This document shows, in pieces, positions 17,058 to 27,471 of a DNA stretch of 64,000 nucleotides. The translations under genes were made by a program, and so were the position numbers. How positions within the stretch are numbered: position 1 is the stretch's first letter; the number at the start of each line of letters is the position of its first letter. Source of the DNA: Sporosarcina sp. NCCP-2222 (GTDB lineage: Bacteria > Bacillota > Bacilli > Bacillales_A > Planococcaceae); NCBI RefSeq assembly GCF_023168145.1, contig NZ_BQYK01000004.1:92372-156371 (forward strand). Reading direction: 5' to 3'. The notes beneath the pieces are model-generated. The model had not been told where the DNA came from. It did not search any database and worked only from the letters and a program-made list of their open reading frames with translations.

Positions 17058-17087
17058 CAAAAAACCGGGAAGCGCTTGGCTCCCCGG
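17058..17087 (-). terminator. Intrinsic terminator of the SEC-C/TPR gene
   Basis: CCGGGGAG pairs with CTTCCCGG (one G-U pair) followed by UUUUUU on the minus strand, immediately after the stop codon. Confidence 0.85.
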
Positions 17088-17093
17088 CTTATT

Positions 17094-18950
17094 TCATAGT
17101 AAACTCCAAATATACATTGCCTCATCAAAACTTCCAGGCTCGATCGCAAGATGATCCGGGTAGGGAAATTTAGGCATGTCATTTTCAATTATATGGTTGA
17201 CGTATGGATTCTCCAACTTCGCTTTTTCAAAAAGGGATTCCACTTTACTATTCCACCCTTCATTCCGGCTGAGTTCCAGCTTCCAATTCAAAAAAGAAAG
17301 CGTAGGATCTGGTAATTCGGATTCATACATTTGAATGAGTTCGTCCGCCCTCTTCCAATTTCCATCTCTCAGACGCGCAGAAATGGCCAAATAGTGAGCG
17401 CCTTGCTGATCATTCGGATTTATTTCAACCAGCTTTTCAAAGCAAGCAGCCGCCTCGCCAAAGCGATCTTCTTCATATTGGAGTACACCAAGCATAAAGA
17501 GCGCACGCATATACGGTCGGTTCGTCACTAATGCCCACGAAATTTCAACTGGTTCAAATGTTTTTTCACCGAGCTGCACAGCCTTTTTAATAAGGCTTTC
17601 TGCATCTTTCACATCCGTGGAAAGTTCCGCTAAGAACAAATGCACGTCCACAGACTCAGGATCCAGTTTCGCAGCTTCTCGAATCAATACCTCCCCTTTC
17701 TCAACATCAGGGAATGCAGCGTACGCTTCATAGCAAAGCATCTGGGCCCGGTCGGCATCCGATTTAGGAATATATGACCGGTTTCCCTCCTCCATAAAAT
17801 ACTGATTCAATGCCTCCATTGATTCAAATTCGTGATCCACCGATTTACGGTACATTTCCCAGTTCATTCGTTCGGTAGCATATGGGTGGAGCCCAATCTG
17901 ATAATTGATTTGCGGCTGCTCCTTAGTCACCATCTCATCTTCGGCCTTGTTGAGGATCTCGTACATCGGATCGATATGCTTTGTCATGGAAGATACGGAT
18001 ATTCCAAACAATGCTGCGATGTCTTTTTGTGTGAAATGCTTTGCCCCCAGCAAGCCTTGGTCATAAAGCACTTTGAATGCAGCAGCGGCCACTCCCTCAT
18101 GTTTTCTGACGACTGGATTGCATTCCTTGTAATATGCCATGAGCAATGCTGGTCCGAATTCCAGCACCACTTCGCCACCGCCGTGGGCTTTCAGCTGTTC
18201 TTCCAGCAAAACAAAGGCCTGTAGCTGGTCCGGTTCAACTAATTCCTCTAGCGTCATTTCCACTACACCATTAATCATTTTGTAAATATCAGCGAAATGC
18301 GTACGGTAGAACTCACGGCTGTTCAACAAGCCGCTTTCCTCCGCCATCTTACTTAGCTTTGACTCTATCAAATTATTTGGAGATAGAAATTGGTTTAAAC
18401 TATCAATGATGCGAATGCCGTTTTCCGAAAGTTCTTTGTCCCGCAAAGCTATGCTGAATAAATAATATCCTTCTTTCGGCGGCACCTCCATATATGCCAT
18501 CTGATCAAACTCATACATGCTGTCTTCAAGCAACTGTTCGCATATAATTCGCCCAGCCTTGACACTCGTCACTTTAGCAAGCAGAACGATCGGCTGCCGC
18601 CAGCTTTCCAGTATTTTTCTCGTCACAGGGCGAAGCGGTGTATTCAGCCATTTCATCAAATGCCGATTCCAAAGATCTTCCCGTTCAATGAACATATAGG
18701 CATCTAACATGGTATTTTCCGAATCCTCTTTATCATCTATCTGGCCGATTTTGCGTTTCCACTCACGGCCATATTGATCTAACTTGTTAAAATCCACGTT
18801 ATTCTGAAGTCCGCTCTCAAAATAACTTCTAAGTACCCGTTCCGTTTCTTCTTGCACGAGCTGTTCGTTTGTGACTGATTCTTTCTTCGCACAGCATTTT
18901 TTATATTTCTTACCACTGCCGCAAGGGCATGGTTCGTTACGTCCAATCAC
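17094..18950 (-). CDS. SEC-C zinc-motif protein with HTH and TPR repeats
   Basis: A 618-residue protein. Residues 1-20 form a SEC-C zinc finger (RNEPCPCGSGKKYKKCC), the same motif that binds SecB or ribosomes in SecA. A central segment KDIAALFGISVSSMTKHI (about 310-330) looks like a helix-turn-helix. From about 405 to the end come tetratricopeptide-like helical pairs (RALFMLGVLQYEEDRFGEAAACFEKLVEINP is the clearest). The combination is common in uncharacterised Bacillales proteins, and a role in protein or RNA interaction is only inferred. It is monocistronic. The start at 18950 gives the SEC-C motif at the extreme N-terminus, as usual. Confidence 0.8.
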   Translation of the reverse strand: MIGRNEPCPCGSGKKYKKCCAKKESVTNEQLVQEETERVLRSYFESGLQNNVDFNKLDQYGREWKRKIGQIDDKEDSENTMLDAYMFIEREDLWNRHLMKWLNTPLRPVTRKILESWRQPIVLLAKVTSVKAGRIICEQLLEDSMYEFDQMAYMEVPPKEGYYLFSIALRDKELSENGIRIIDSLNQFLSPNNLIESKLSKMAEESGLLNSREFYRTHFADIYKMINGVVEMTLEELVEPDQLQAFVLLEEQLKAHGGGEVVLEFGPALLMAYYKECNPVVRKHEGVAAAAFKVLYDQGLLGAKHFTQKDIAALFGISVSSMTKHIDPMYEILNKAEDEMVTKEQPQINYQIGLHPYATERMNWEMYRKSVDHEFESMEALNQYFMEEGNRSYIPKSDADRAQMLCYEAYAAFPDVEKGEVLIREAAKLDPESVDVHLFLAELSTDVKDAESLIKKAVQLGEKTFEPVEISWALVTNRPYMRALFMLGVLQYEEDRFGEAAACFEKLVEINPNDQQGAHYLAISARLRDGNWKRADELIQMYESELPDPTLSFLNWKLELSRNEGWNSKVESLFEKAKLENPYVNHIIENDMPKFPYPDHLAIEPGSFDEAMYIWSLL

Positions 18951-19019
18951 ACTACCACTTCCTTCTTCTGGATGCTCTATTACTCATTCTACAAAATGAA
19001 TTGATTTCCCTTCCTACAA

Positions 19020-19048
19020 AAAAAACCGCGCAGGAAGGTTACTCCTGC
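19020..19048 (-). terminator. Terminator overlapping the 3' end of the DHA2 gene
   Basis: GCAGGA pairs with TCCTGC around a seven-base loop that contains the stop codon (19039-19041), followed by a G-rich step and eight U residues on the minus strand. Terminator and last codons are merged. Confidence 0.8.
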
Positions 19049-20580
19049 ACGGGTTGGGTTTTAGAATCAAATTTTTCTTTTTCAGCCGGTGATTTTGCTG
19101 CATTGAATGTAGGTGGTTTCACCCGCTTAATGAAAAGTGTCAAAATCAGTCCCACAACCGCAATTAGTGTGGAAATGAAGAAGGAGTGGTTAATTCCATC
19201 AAGCATCGCCTGCAAGCCGATTTCCTTTTGCATTTGAAGTGCTGCCACTTTGTCAGTCGGCATTTGGCCGCTTGCCATGGCTTGTTGGGCCAGCTCTTCT
19301 CCTGATTTCTCCATGCGCTTCGTCATGATAGTAAGCAAGAGGGCTGAACCAATCGCACCTGATACTTGCTGGATCGTATTATTGATGGCTGTACCGTGAG
19401 GATTTGATTTCATCGGCAACTGGTTCAAGCCATTTGTCATGATAGGCATCATCACCATCGACATTCCGAACATCCGAATGGTATAAAGGCCCATCAAATA
19501 GTAGTATCCAGAATCCAACTGGAGACGGCTCAAGTAGAATGTGCTGGCAATTGTAATGACAAGTCCCGTTATGGCAATGAATTTCGGGCCATACTTATCA
19601 AAGATCCGCCCGGTAATCGGCGCCATGCCACCCATGACGATAGCACCCGGCAACATCAGGAGTCCTGCTTCAAACGGCGAGATGCCCCGAACATTTTGCA
19701 CATACAGCGGTGTCAAAATCATACCAGAGAACATCGCAACAGACATGATCATCGAAATAACCGATGCGAGTGCGAACATGGAATGCTTGTAAATCTTAAA
19801 ATCAAGCAACGGCTCCTTCATGCGAAGCTGGCGGAATATGAAGATGAGGAGCGATACTGTGCCGATCGCGATCGTTCCATAAACGATTGGCGAACCCCAG
19901 CCTTTATCTCCTGCCGAGCTGAAACCATAAAGCAATCCGCCGAAGCCGATGCTGGAGAAGATAAGTGAAACAACATCAAGGCGCACTTCACGGTTCGGTG
20001 TAATGTTTTTGAGTTTGAAAATCGCAAGCAGGATGGAGAGAATCCCAAACGGCAAGACAATTTCAAACAGTGTGCGCCACGAGTAATGTTCTACAATCCA
20101 TCCTGATAATGTCGGTCCAATTGCCGGCGCTGTAAACATAACAAGGCTGAAAAGCCCCATTGCAGAACCCCTTTTTTCAATTGGAAAGGCAACGAGCATA
20201 ACGTTCATAAGTAGCGGCATCATCAATGCTGAGCCTGACGCCTGGATCATTCGCGATAATACGAGCAGTCCGAATGTCTGGGCAATGATCGCAAGTCCCG
20301 TACCAAGCGAGAACAAAAGCATCGCCGTGATGAACAGCTTTCTATTTGTAAACTTCTGAACGAAGAAGGCACTTGCCGGAATCATGATTCCGTTCACGAG
20401 CATGAAGCCCGTTGTCAGCCACTGTACTGCAGATGGCTTGACCTGAAACTCATTCATGATGGATGGCAGTGCAATATTTAATAATGTATTGTTCAAAATG
20501 GCAACGAAGGCACCGAAGAACAGAATGGCAATCATTCCATACGGCGGCTTTTCATGCATTTTTTTAATATCCATTTCCAA
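19039..20580 (-). CDS. DHA2-family MFS multidrug exporter (EmrB/QacA type)
   Basis: A 513-residue exporter with about 14 hydrophobic segments. Helix 1 carries LNNTLLNIALPSI, the DHA2 variant of the L-D-x-T-V-N-V-A-L-P motif with Asp replaced by Asn. QWLTTGFMLVNGIMIPASAF, RMIQASGSALMMPL and GPTLSGWIVEHYSWRTLF (motif C region) are also present. It would expel lipophilic drugs using the proton gradient. It is divergently transcribed from a TetR regulator, the usual arrangement for inducible exporters (compare B. subtilis ycnB/ycnC). A perfect inverted repeat lies 31 bases upstream. The start has a weak but acceptable site (TTGGAA). Confidence 0.88.
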   Translation of the reverse strand: MEMDIKKMHEKPPYGMIAILFFGAFVAILNNTLLNIALPSIMNEFQVKPSAVQWLTTGFMLVNGIMIPASAFFVQKFTNRKLFITAMLLFSLGTGLAIIAQTFGLLVLSRMIQASGSALMMPLLMNVMLVAFPIEKRGSAMGLFSLVMFTAPAIGPTLSGWIVEHYSWRTLFEIVLPFGILSILLAIFKLKNITPNREVRLDVVSLIFSSIGFGGLLYGFSSAGDKGWGSPIVYGTIAIGTVSLLIFIFRQLRMKEPLLDFKIYKHSMFALASVISMIMSVAMFSGMILTPLYVQNVRGISPFEAGLLMLPGAIVMGGMAPITGRIFDKYGPKFIAITGLVITIASTFYLSRLQLDSGYYYLMGLYTIRMFGMSMVMMPIMTNGLNQLPMKSNPHGTAINNTIQQVSGAIGSALLLTIMTKRMEKSGEELAQQAMASGQMPTDKVAALQMQKEIGLQAMLDGINHSFFISTLIAVVGLILTLFIKRVKPPTFNAAKSPAEKEKFDSKTQPVQE

Positions 20581-20610
20581 GTTTTATTCCCCCATATCTA
20601 TTTAACATGA

Positions 20611-20627
20611 TTGTACCTTGCGTACAA
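20611..20627. promoter_or_regulatory. Operator candidate between the exporter and TetR genes
   Basis: TTGTAC and GTACAA flank a five-base centre, a perfect 17-base inverted repeat 31 bases before the exporter start. A half-site GTACAA recurs at 20749-20754 near the regulator. This fits a TetR operator controlling the divergent pair. Confidence 0.55.
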
Positions 20628-20703
20628 CATTTCTACATTTTATACCGCCAGTCCAAAATAATCAATTATAGAAATCGCTTTCATCCAAAAAAACTTTTAA
20701 TAA

Positions 20704-20732
20704 TTGATATTACAAGCTTTTCACACTAGAAT
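20704..20732 (+). promoter_or_regulatory. Sigma-A promoter of the TetR gene
   Basis: TTGATA (20704-20709) and TAGAAT (20727-20732) are 17 bases apart, 64 bases before the start codon of the regulator. Confidence 0.5.
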
Positions 20733-20795
20733 ATAGTTAGACTCACAGTACAAAATTACAGATTCCTACCTTATGGAACATGGGGGACTATATAA

Positions 20796-21689
20796 ATGAA
20801 CGAACGCAAACTTCATGTACTTCTAACCGCACAACGCCTATTTGTCGAAAAAGGCTTTAATACGACTTCCGTTCAGGACATCATCGAGGAAGCCCATATT
20901 TCAAAAGGCACATTCTATAATTATTTCACTTCCAAAAATGAATGCTTGATGGCGATTTTGGAATTTGCCCACGAAGAGTCCACCATCCGCAGACGGGAAC
21001 TGCTTATTGGCCAGCGGAAAGATGACAAGATGATTTTAGCTGAACAAGTTTTGATTCGGATGCATATTAACCGGGAACGGAATTTATTGCCGATTTTTGA
21101 AGCCGTGTTTTATTCAGGAGATAAGGAACTGAGACAGTTCGTCATTTCCTATCATTTAGAAGAATTGAATTGGATTTCTTCTCGTTTGATTGATGTATAT
21201 GGCGAACTGGCCCGTCCCTATACGATGGAATGCGCCATTATGGTTTTAGGGATGATCAAGCAGCTGATCCACTTTTGGAATGCTTATTCAAAAGAGTCGC
21301 TGGACATCAATAAACTCGTCCATTTTGCGATTAGACGTGTGGATGCTATTATCTTTGACATGATGGAGCACAACGATACGTTGCTTGGTTCTGATGTGCA
21401 AGCTGCTGTCAGTTCCGCTGTTAAAACCCCTGGTGATATAAAAGAACAACTCCATGAAAAATTGCAATGCTTCCGGAAAACGCTAGCAAAAGAGAAGCAT
21501 TTGGAGGGTCTGGAGTACGTGGATTATTTATTGAGTGAACTCGAGCAGCCCAACAAGAAGCAACATATTATGGAAGCCGTCTCCCGTTCTTTCCGGGAGT
21601 TGTTCAGCAAGGAAGGACCGCACACGCTGCATGCAAATGAAATTGCTAATTTACTATGGCAATATATAGATTTGGAAGCAATAAAATAA
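20796..21689 (+). CDS. TetR-family regulator of the DHA2 exporter
   Basis: A 297-residue TetR regulator, longer than usual (about 190-220) but like B. subtilis YcnC. HTH residues 1-50 include F-V-E-K-G-F-N-T-T-S-V-Q-D-I and ISKGTFYNYFTSKNECL. A long helical effector domain follows. It most likely represses the divergent exporter gene and itself through the inverted repeat in the shared 215-base promoter region. The ligand is unknown. The ATG at 20796 has an ATGGGGGAC site nine bases upstream. Confidence 0.85.
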   Translation: MNERKLHVLLTAQRLFVEKGFNTTSVQDIIEEAHISKGTFYNYFTSKNECLMAILEFAHEESTIRRRELLIGQRKDDKMILAEQVLIRMHINRERNLLPIFEAVFYSGDKELRQFVISYHLEELNWISSRLIDVYGELARPYTMECAIMVLGMIKQLIHFWNAYSKESLDINKLVHFAIRRVDAIIFDMMEHNDTLLGSDVQAAVSSAVKTPGDIKEQLHEKLQCFRKTLAKEKHLEGLEYVDYLLSELEQPNKKQHIMEAVSRSFRELFSKEGPHTLHANEIANLLWQYIDLEAIK

Positions 21690-21758
21690 TTAATCAAATG
21701 AAACCTTTCCCGTTTCCCAGCGTAGATTGACTACCAAATATGAACTGGGAGGTTCACT

Positions 21759-22550
21759 ATGAACAATCACGAAATCGACTACAAGCTTTACGGGGATGAC
21801 ATGCAATTTGTAGAGGTCGAATTAGATCCTCATGAAACGGTCGTTGCAGAAGCAGGTTCCCTTATGATGATGCAGGAAGGCATTGAAATGGAGACCATCT
21901 TTGGCGATGGATCCGGTTCAGGCGGCGGTTTGATGGGGAAATTAATGGGAGCCGGAAAGCGGCTGATTACAGGTGAAAGCTTATTCATGACAACCTTCAC
22001 GAATACGGGGTCTGGCAAAAAGCATGTTTCCTTCGCCGCCCCTTATCCGGGTAAAATCATTCCTGTTGATTTAAGCCAATATAACGGAAAAATTATCTGT
22101 CAAAAAGATGCTTTCCTTGCCGCGGCTAAAGGCGTGTCAGTCGGCGTTGAGTTCCAGCGAAGGCTGGGTGCCGGCTTCTTCGGCGGAGAAGGTTTTATTA
22201 TGCAAAAGCTTGAAGGGGACGGAATGGCCTTTATCCATGCCGGAGGAACGATTGTTGAAAAGACGCTCGCTCCGGGAGAAATGCTGCGTGTCGATACAGG
22301 CTGCCTGGTTGCTATGACACGGGACGTCGACTATAACATCGAAATGGTGAAAGGTGTGAAAACGGCTTTATTCGGAGGGGAAGGATTGTTCTTCGCTACA
22401 CTGCGCGGTCCCGGAAAAGTCTGGATTCAATCGTTGCCATTCTCCCGTCTTGCCAGCCGCGTCTTCGCTGCAGCACCTGGGACACCAGGCGGTTCTAAGG
22501 ATGAAGGCAGTATCGCAGGCGGTTTGTTCAATATGTTGGGCGGTAAGTAA
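21759..22550 (+). CDS. TIGR00266/AIM24-family protein
   Basis: A 263-residue protein of the TIGR00266 (AIM24-like) family, a beta-rich fold with characteristic glycine-rich turns (GDGSGSGGGLMGKL at about 50-63) and the conserved GEGFIMQKLEGDGMAFIHAGGTI block. Bacterial members are cytosolic and uncharacterised; the yeast relative is a mitochondrial membrane-organising protein. It ends in a flexible Gly/Ser-rich tail. The ATG at 21759 follows GGGAGG at good spacing. It stands alone and shares a terminator with the convergent yjiH-like gene. Confidence 0.85.
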   Translation: MNNHEIDYKLYGDDMQFVEVELDPHETVVAEAGSLMMMQEGIEMETIFGDGSGSGGGLMGKLMGAGKRLITGESLFMTTFTNTGSGKKHVSFAAPYPGKIIPVDLSQYNGKIICQKDAFLAAAKGVSVGVEFQRRLGAGFFGGEGFIMQKLEGDGMAFIHAGGTIVEKTLAPGEMLRVDTGCLVAMTRDVDYNIEMVKGVKTALFGGEGLFFATLRGPGKVWIQSLPFSRLASRVFAAAPGTPGGSKDEGSIAGGLFNMLGGK

Positions 22551-22551
22551 A

Positions 22552-22595
22552 AGAGAGACATCCGGTACGCTTGGAGCGGCCGGATGTCTCTTTAT
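22552..22595. terminator. Bidirectional terminator
   Basis: AGAGACATCCGG (22554-22565) pairs with CCGGATGTCTCT (22580-22591). The flanking A/T runs serve the TIGR00266 gene on the plus strand and the yjiH-like gene on the minus strand. Confidence 0.8.
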
Positions 22596-23915
22596 TTATA
22601 GCAATAAAAAGGCAATTGGTGTCACGATAATAATTGTTAGAATAACCCGCTGTACCCAAATGGCAAGTAATTGCGGGATTGAAATCGGGATCTCCGTCGA
22701 CACGATGCATGGCACGACCGCCGAGAAGAAGATGATCGATGAGACAGATACAACCGCGATGACAAATTTGACGACGAGCGCCAATTCTACGACGAGCATC
22801 GCAGGCAGGAACATTTCTGCAATGCCGAGCGCACTCGCTTTTGCTACAAGCATCGGTTCAGGCAGCTGCAGCGCCCAAGTGAACGGATAGAAAATATAGC
22901 CGATCCAATCGAACACAGGCGTAAATTCCGCCAGCACCAGACCGAGCAGGCCGATGGAAAGTATGGACGGCAAGATGGCCATCGCCATGAGCAAGCCGTC
23001 ACGGACATTCATTACGATGTTCTGGCCGAACGTCGGCGCCTTGGATACAGTCTCCATCGCCTCCCCCCATGCTGCCGCAAACCGGTTCCCTTCCGGCTTC
23101 ACTTCTGGCTGCGGCGTTGATCCTTCGTAATATTCATCCTTGATGGAACGCAGCGGCCAAAGGTGAACCGTGATGGCCGTCACGATGAATGTGACAATAA
23201 GCGTTACCCAGAAATAGAGGTTCCACATGCTCATCAAATCGAGTGTTTTTGCTACGACCACCATGAAGGTCGCTGAAACGGTCGAGAAACCCGTTGCAAT
23301 GATGGCCGCTTCTTTTGCGGTATATTTCCCCTCTTTATAAACTCGATTGGTAATGAGAAGCCCTAATGAATACGATCCCACGAATGAGGCGACGGCATCG
23401 ATTGCAGAACGGCCCGGCGTCCGCCAGATCGGCCGCATGACAGGCTGCACGAGAACTCCGACAAATTCCAGCAATCCGTACCCGACCAACAGCGCCAAGA
23501 ACACAGCGCCAATCGGAACGAGCAAGCCGACAGGAATCACAAGCTTATTCAACAAAAACGGTCCCATCCCGGGTTCAAACAGCCAAGCCGGCCCGATATC
23601 GAAAATAAGCATGATGCCGACAATCAAGCCGATGACTTTGAAAAATGAGAAAATCATATTAACCTTCGTTTTTTTCCATGTTCCGGAAGCAAACGGATAG
23701 ACTGCACCAGCCAAAATGACTAACAACGCATAATACGGCAGCGCACCAGCGGCGTTTGTCTGAATCCATGTCACGATATGGTCGAGCATGATCGAATTCT
23801 TCTCACCGATCGTAACCGGCACAAAAAACATGAATGCCCCGATTGCACTGAACACAAAAAACTTCCACATTCCCGGAGTTGAACGGGTTTTCACACTTTC
23901 TTGCAATTGAGCCAT
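22596..23915 (-). CDS. YjiH-family membrane protein, possible histidine-pathway transporter
   Basis: A 439-residue protein with about ten hydrophobic segments and a nucleoside-recognition GATE-type domain, matching the YjiH family that often sits beside hut genes. Transport of histidine or a degradation intermediate is a plausible but unproven role. The ATG at 23915 is preferred over the GTG at 23924 because the AGGGG site is eight bases before the ATG and abuts the GTG. It lies downstream of hutI, separated by 84 bases containing a strong hairpin with a poor U-tract, so it may receive only part of the hut transcript. Confidence 0.75.
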   Translation of the reverse strand: MAQLQESVKTRSTPGMWKFFVFSAIGAFMFFVPVTIGEKNSIMLDHIVTWIQTNAAGALPYYALLVILAGAVYPFASGTWKKTKVNMIFSFFKVIGLIVGIMLIFDIGPAWLFEPGMGPFLLNKLVIPVGLLVPIGAVFLALLVGYGLLEFVGVLVQPVMRPIWRTPGRSAIDAVASFVGSYSLGLLITNRVYKEGKYTAKEAAIIATGFSTVSATFMVVVAKTLDLMSMWNLYFWVTLIVTFIVTAITVHLWPLRSIKDEYYEGSTPQPEVKPEGNRFAAAWGEAMETVSKAPTFGQNIVMNVRDGLLMAMAILPSILSIGLLGLVLAEFTPVFDWIGYIFYPFTWALQLPEPMLVAKASALGIAEMFLPAMLVVELALVVKFVIAVVSVSSIIFFSAVVPCIVSTEIPISIPQLLAIWVQRVILTIIIVTPIAFLLL

Positions 23916-23956
23916 CTTCCTCACCCCTCATTTGAATATTCAATCTTCTCTTGTTA

Positions 23957-23994
23957 CAAGAAAGCCGTGAATGATTCTCCCGCCATTCACGGCT
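23957..23994 (-). terminator. Hairpin between hutI and the yjiH-like gene
   Basis: A perfect ten-pair stem (AGCCGTGAAT with ATTCACGGCT) follows hutI by five bases. On the minus strand only UUUCUUG follows, so it may be a leaky terminator or an mRNA-stabilising hairpin. Confidence 0.55.
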
Positions 23995-23999
23995 ATTTC

Positions 24000-25253
24000 T
24001 TATCCTACAACCCGCTTCCCTTTTTTCCACACTTGCCCGACATGGTTCACGCCGAATAAGTACTGCAATTCTTGATAGTTGGAGACATTCCACAGGACCA
24101 CATCGCCTTGCTTCCCAACTTCCAACGATCCAACCTTCTCCTCCATGCGAATGGCGCATGCCGCATTCATTGTTGCAGCAACAAGCGCTTCCGCCGGGGT
24201 GAGCCGCATTGAAATGCAAGCCAAATTCATGACGAGCGGCATTGAAGTAGTCGGCGAAGAACCCGGATTGCAATCGGTCGAAATGGCGACCGCCACTCCT
24301 TCGTCAACCATCTGGCGCCCTTTTGCTGCTTCCTCCCTTAGGAACAGCGCCGTTGCAGGCAATAGACATGCAATAACACCGGCTTCCGCCATATTCCGAA
24401 TCCCTTCATCGGACGCTTTCAATAAATGCTCCGCCGAAATCGCACCAACTTTCGCAGCAAGCTCCGCCCCGCCATACGATTCAATTTCATCCGCATGGAT
24501 TTTTGGAATCAAGCCGTACTTCTTCCCCGCTTCCAGAATCCGCTCTGATTGTTCCGGTGTGAACACGCCGACTTCGCAAAATACATCGTTGAATACGGCT
24601 AACTTCTCCTCCGCTACGACTGGAAGCATATCATTGATAATGCTAGTAATATATTCTTCTTCATTCCCTTTATATTCTTGGGGAACGGCATGCGCCGCCA
24701 TGAAAGTCGGCACGAGGTCGATCGGATGAAGTTCCTTCAGCCGTTTCATCGCCCGTAGCTGCTTCAGCTCTGTTTCGAGGTCAAGCCCATAGCCGCTTTT
24801 CCCTTCTACTGTCGTAACGCCATGCGCGAGGAATGAATCCAGCCGCCTGGAAGCTTGCTCGATTAAGTCATCCTCTGTCGCTTCCCGCGTCATGCGGGTG
24901 GTCGCGTGGATACCGCCACCCGCATTCATGATATCCATATACGTGGCGCCTTCCAGACGCATTTCAAATTCCCGTTCTCTACTGCCGCCGAAGACGACAT
25001 GAGTATGTGGATCAACAAGACCTGGCGTGACAAGTCGTCCTGCCGCATCGACCACTTCCGCTTCCTTGGCATGCTCCCCAAATTTACGTTCCAGCTCTTC
25101 CGTCGTGCCAACTGCTTGAATGACACCGCCTTCTATCCATACACTGCCATCCTCAATAATGCCGAGCTCCGACATATCCTTGCGTTTTCTCGGACCGTTC
25201 TCTCCACGAATTGTCGCTAGCTGTGCTGCATGTTTGATCCAAACCGGTTTCAA
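24000..25253 (-). CDS. hutI: Imidazolonepropionase
   Basis: A 417-residue amidohydrolase for the third step of histidine degradation (4-imidazolone-5-propionate to N-formimino-L-glutamate). The metal-binding [13 protein letters not shown] block, the GKSGYGLD loop, [17 protein letters not shown] and [12 protein letters not shown] motifs are all present, as is the usual length. Its start overlaps the hutU stop by four bases, so translation is probably coupled. hutH (histidase), hutG and hutP are not in the window. Confidence 0.96.
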   Translation of the reverse strand: MKPVWIKHAAQLATIRGENGPRKRKDMSELGIIEDGSVWIEGGVIQAVGTTEELERKFGEHAKEAEVVDAAGRLVTPGLVDPHTHVVFGGSREREFEMRLEGATYMDIMNAGGGIHATTRMTREATEDDLIEQASRRLDSFLAHGVTTVEGKSGYGLDLETELKQLRAMKRLKELHPIDLVPTFMAAHAVPQEYKGNEEEYITSIINDMLPVVAEEKLAVFNDVFCEVGVFTPEQSERILEAGKKYGLIPKIHADEIESYGGAELAAKVGAISAEHLLKASDEGIRNMAEAGVIACLLPATALFLREEAAKGRQMVDEGVAVAISTDCNPGSSPTTSMPLVMNLACISMRLTPAEALVAATMNAACAIRMEEKVGSLEVGKQGDVVLWNVSNYQELQYLFGVNHVGQVWKKGKRVVG

Positions 25254-26923
25254 GAATTCTCACCTTCCAGCATTGGGATGTGAACCCCTTTTTCTTTCGC
25301 CGTCTTAATGGCGAGGTCGTATCCTGCATCGACATGCCGCGCAATGCCCATTCCAGGGTCTGTCGTCAAGACACGTTCCAGTCGCTCTTCCGCTTCCTTC
25401 GTTCCATCTGCCACAATGACCATTCCAGCGTGCTGCGAATATCCCATGCCCACGCCGCCACCGTGATGAACAGAAACCCATGTGGCACCGCCAACCGCAT
25501 TGATCATCGCGTTCAAAATTGGCCAGTCGGATACGACATCCGATCCATCTTTCATCGCCTCGGTCTCCCGGTTTGGCGATGCGACAGAACCGGAGTCGAG
25601 ATGGTCGCGTCCAATGACGATTGGTGCGCTTATTTCACCGCTTGCGACCATGTCATTGATAATCTTTCCAAAACGCGCACGCTCACCATAGCCGAGCCAG
25701 CAGATTCGGGACGGCAGACCTTGGAATTGGATTTTCTCCTGTGCCATTTTGATCCAATTGCACAGGTGCGTGTTATAACTGAATTCGCGTAAAATCACTT
25801 CATCCGTCTTGCGGATATCTTCCGGATCACCGGATAATGCCACCCAGCGGAAAGGCCCTTTCCCTTCGCAGAACTGCGGGCGAATGTAAGCCGGAACGAA
25901 CCCAGGGAAATCAAACGCGCGCTCGACTCCTTCATCCTTCGCCACTTGGCGGATGTTGTTCCCATAGTCAAATGTAATCGCGCCTTTATCCATCATGTCG
26001 ATCATGGCCAATACATGCTTTGCCATCGATGCTTTGGAACGCTTCACATACTCCTCCGGATTGGATGCGCGGAGTTCAGCGGCTTCTGCAAGTGTCATGC
26101 CGGAAGGAATATAGCCATTGAGCGGATCGTGTGCCGATGTCTGATCTGTCAGCACATCTGGATTGAACCCTCGCGCGAGCATCTCAGGCAGGAGGTCTGC
26201 CGCATTGCCAAGCAGTCCAATCGACAGTGCCTTTCCTTCATTCTTGGCTTCCTCTGCTAAACGGATCGCTTCATCCAAGGAATCCGTTTTAACATCCGTG
26301 TATCTTGTTTCAAGGCGGCGGTCGATCCGCGTCTCATCCACTTCCACCCCGATGCAGACACCGCCTGCCATCGTCACGGCAAGTGGCTGCGCCCCGCCCA
26401 TACCGCCAAGGCCAGCCGTTAGGGTGATTGTTCCTTTCAGGGAGCCCCCAAAATGCTGTTTTCCAAGTTCCGCAAACGTCTCATAGGTTCCTTGCACAAT
26501 TCCTTGCGATCCGATGTAAATCCAGCTGCCTGCCGTCATTTGGCCGTACATCATCAGGCCTTTCTTATCAAGCTCATGGAACGTATCCCAATTCGCATAT
26601 GCCGGAACAATATTTGAATTCGCAATCAAAACGCGCGGTGCGTTTGTGTGCGTTTTGAAAATGACGACTGGTTTCCCTGATTGGATGAGCAACGTTTCAT
26701 CATTTTCCAGCTCTTTCAGCGACCGGACAATCGCGTCGAAACTCTCCCAATTCCGTGCCGCCTTGCCGATGCCGCCATAGACAACGAGATTCTCTGGATG
26801 TTCCGCCACGTCAGGATGCAAATTATTCATCAGCATTCGCAGCGCCGCTTCCTGTTGCCAACCTTTTGTATTCAATTCCGATCCCCTGTATTGAACAACT
26901 TTATCCATTGTATCCGCTTTCAT
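25250..26923 (-). CDS. hutU: Urocanate hydratase
   Basis: A 557-residue NAD-dependent urocanase for the second step of histidine degradation. Near-perfect family blocks include [43 protein letters not shown] and [17 protein letters not shown]. The ATG at 26923 is chosen because AAAGGGGGCG precedes it at ideal spacing; the in-frame ATG at 26953 has none and gives a longer protein than the family's 552-557 residues. It is the first gene of hutU-hutI. The 140-base upstream gap shows no recognised HutP-type leader. Confidence 0.96.
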   Translation of the reverse strand: MKADTMDKVVQYRGSELNTKGWQQEAALRMLMNNLHPDVAEHPENLVVYGGIGKAARNWESFDAIVRSLKELENDETLLIQSGKPVVIFKTHTNAPRVLIANSNIVPAYANWDTFHELDKKGLMMYGQMTAGSWIYIGSQGIVQGTYETFAELGKQHFGGSLKGTITLTAGLGGMGGAQPLAVTMAGGVCIGVEVDETRIDRRLETRYTDVKTDSLDEAIRLAEEAKNEGKALSIGLLGNAADLLPEMLARGFNPDVLTDQTSAHDPLNGYIPSGMTLAEAAELRASNPEEYVKRSKASMAKHVLAMIDMMDKGAITFDYGNNIRQVAKDEGVERAFDFPGFVPAYIRPQFCEGKGPFRWVALSGDPEDIRKTDEVILREFSYNTHLCNWIKMAQEKIQFQGLPSRICWLGYGERARFGKIINDMVASGEISAPIVIGRDHLDSGSVASPNRETEAMKDGSDVVSDWPILNAMINAVGGATWVSVHHGGGVGMGYSQHAGMVIVADGTKEAEERLERVLTTDPGMGIARHVDAGYDLAIKTAKEKGVHIPMLEGENS

Positions 26924-27070
26924 TTTGACGCCCCCTTTTTTCGTTACTTTCATTTTATAGATAATGTTCTGTTATATTGTTATATTTTAATTACATTCTT
27001 ATAATTTATTGCTCATTGAAGGATATATTTTTATGAATTATTTACTTCTTTATCTATTTAAACCGATAAA

Positions 27071-27110
27071 TTATAAAACAGTCCGTCTGCATTCATACAG
27101 ACGGACTGTT
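27071..27110 (-). terminator. Hairpin after the yxeA-like gene
   Basis: A 13-pair perfect stem (AACAGTCCGTCTG with CAGACGGACTGTT) lies six bases beyond the stop codon. The tail on the minus strand is TTTATAATTT. It ends the Bce-like operon and separates it from hutU. Confidence 0.75.
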
Positions 27111-27115
27111 CATGT

Positions 27116-27466
27116 TTAAAATTTTACTTTATCTGGAATTTCGGACGGTTTCACTTCATCATACGATGTGACGACTGCCCCTTTTTTCAGATATAACTTT
27201 AAGTACGCACCTTGTCTCAACTCTTTTGATGCAAAAAATTCTACATTGATCTCCTCGCCATTTTCCTTATAGGCAGCACCAGTATACCAGTACGTTTTCA
27301 TAATTTCTCCCGAATCCAATTTTGTTTCTTCCACTGACTCCGGTGCCGGGACTTGATAGTATGCATTGTCTTTTCCCATTCGATTGAAATCTATTCTTGC
27401 GAAGACAAAACCAATTCCGATTAGCAGAACTACACTAATGACTGTAATGATCATTCCTTTTTTCAT
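27116..27466 (-). CDS. YxeA-family secreted/membrane protein
   Basis: A 116-residue protein with an N-terminal hydrophobic signal or anchor (about 5-24) and a small beta-rich extracytoplasmic domain, matching the YxeA family (DUF1093). B. subtilis yxeA follows the yxdLM exporter genes, and the same order appears here, six bases after the permease gene. It probably assists or protects the cell-envelope stress exporter, but no biochemical role is known. Confidence 0.8.
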   Translation of the reverse strand: MKKGMIITVISVVLLIGIGFVFARIDFNRMGKDNAYYQVPAPESVEETKLDSGEIMKTYWYTGAAYKENGEEINVEFFASKELRQGAYLKLYLKKGAVVTSYDEVKPSEIPDKVKF

Positions 27467-27471
27467 CTATA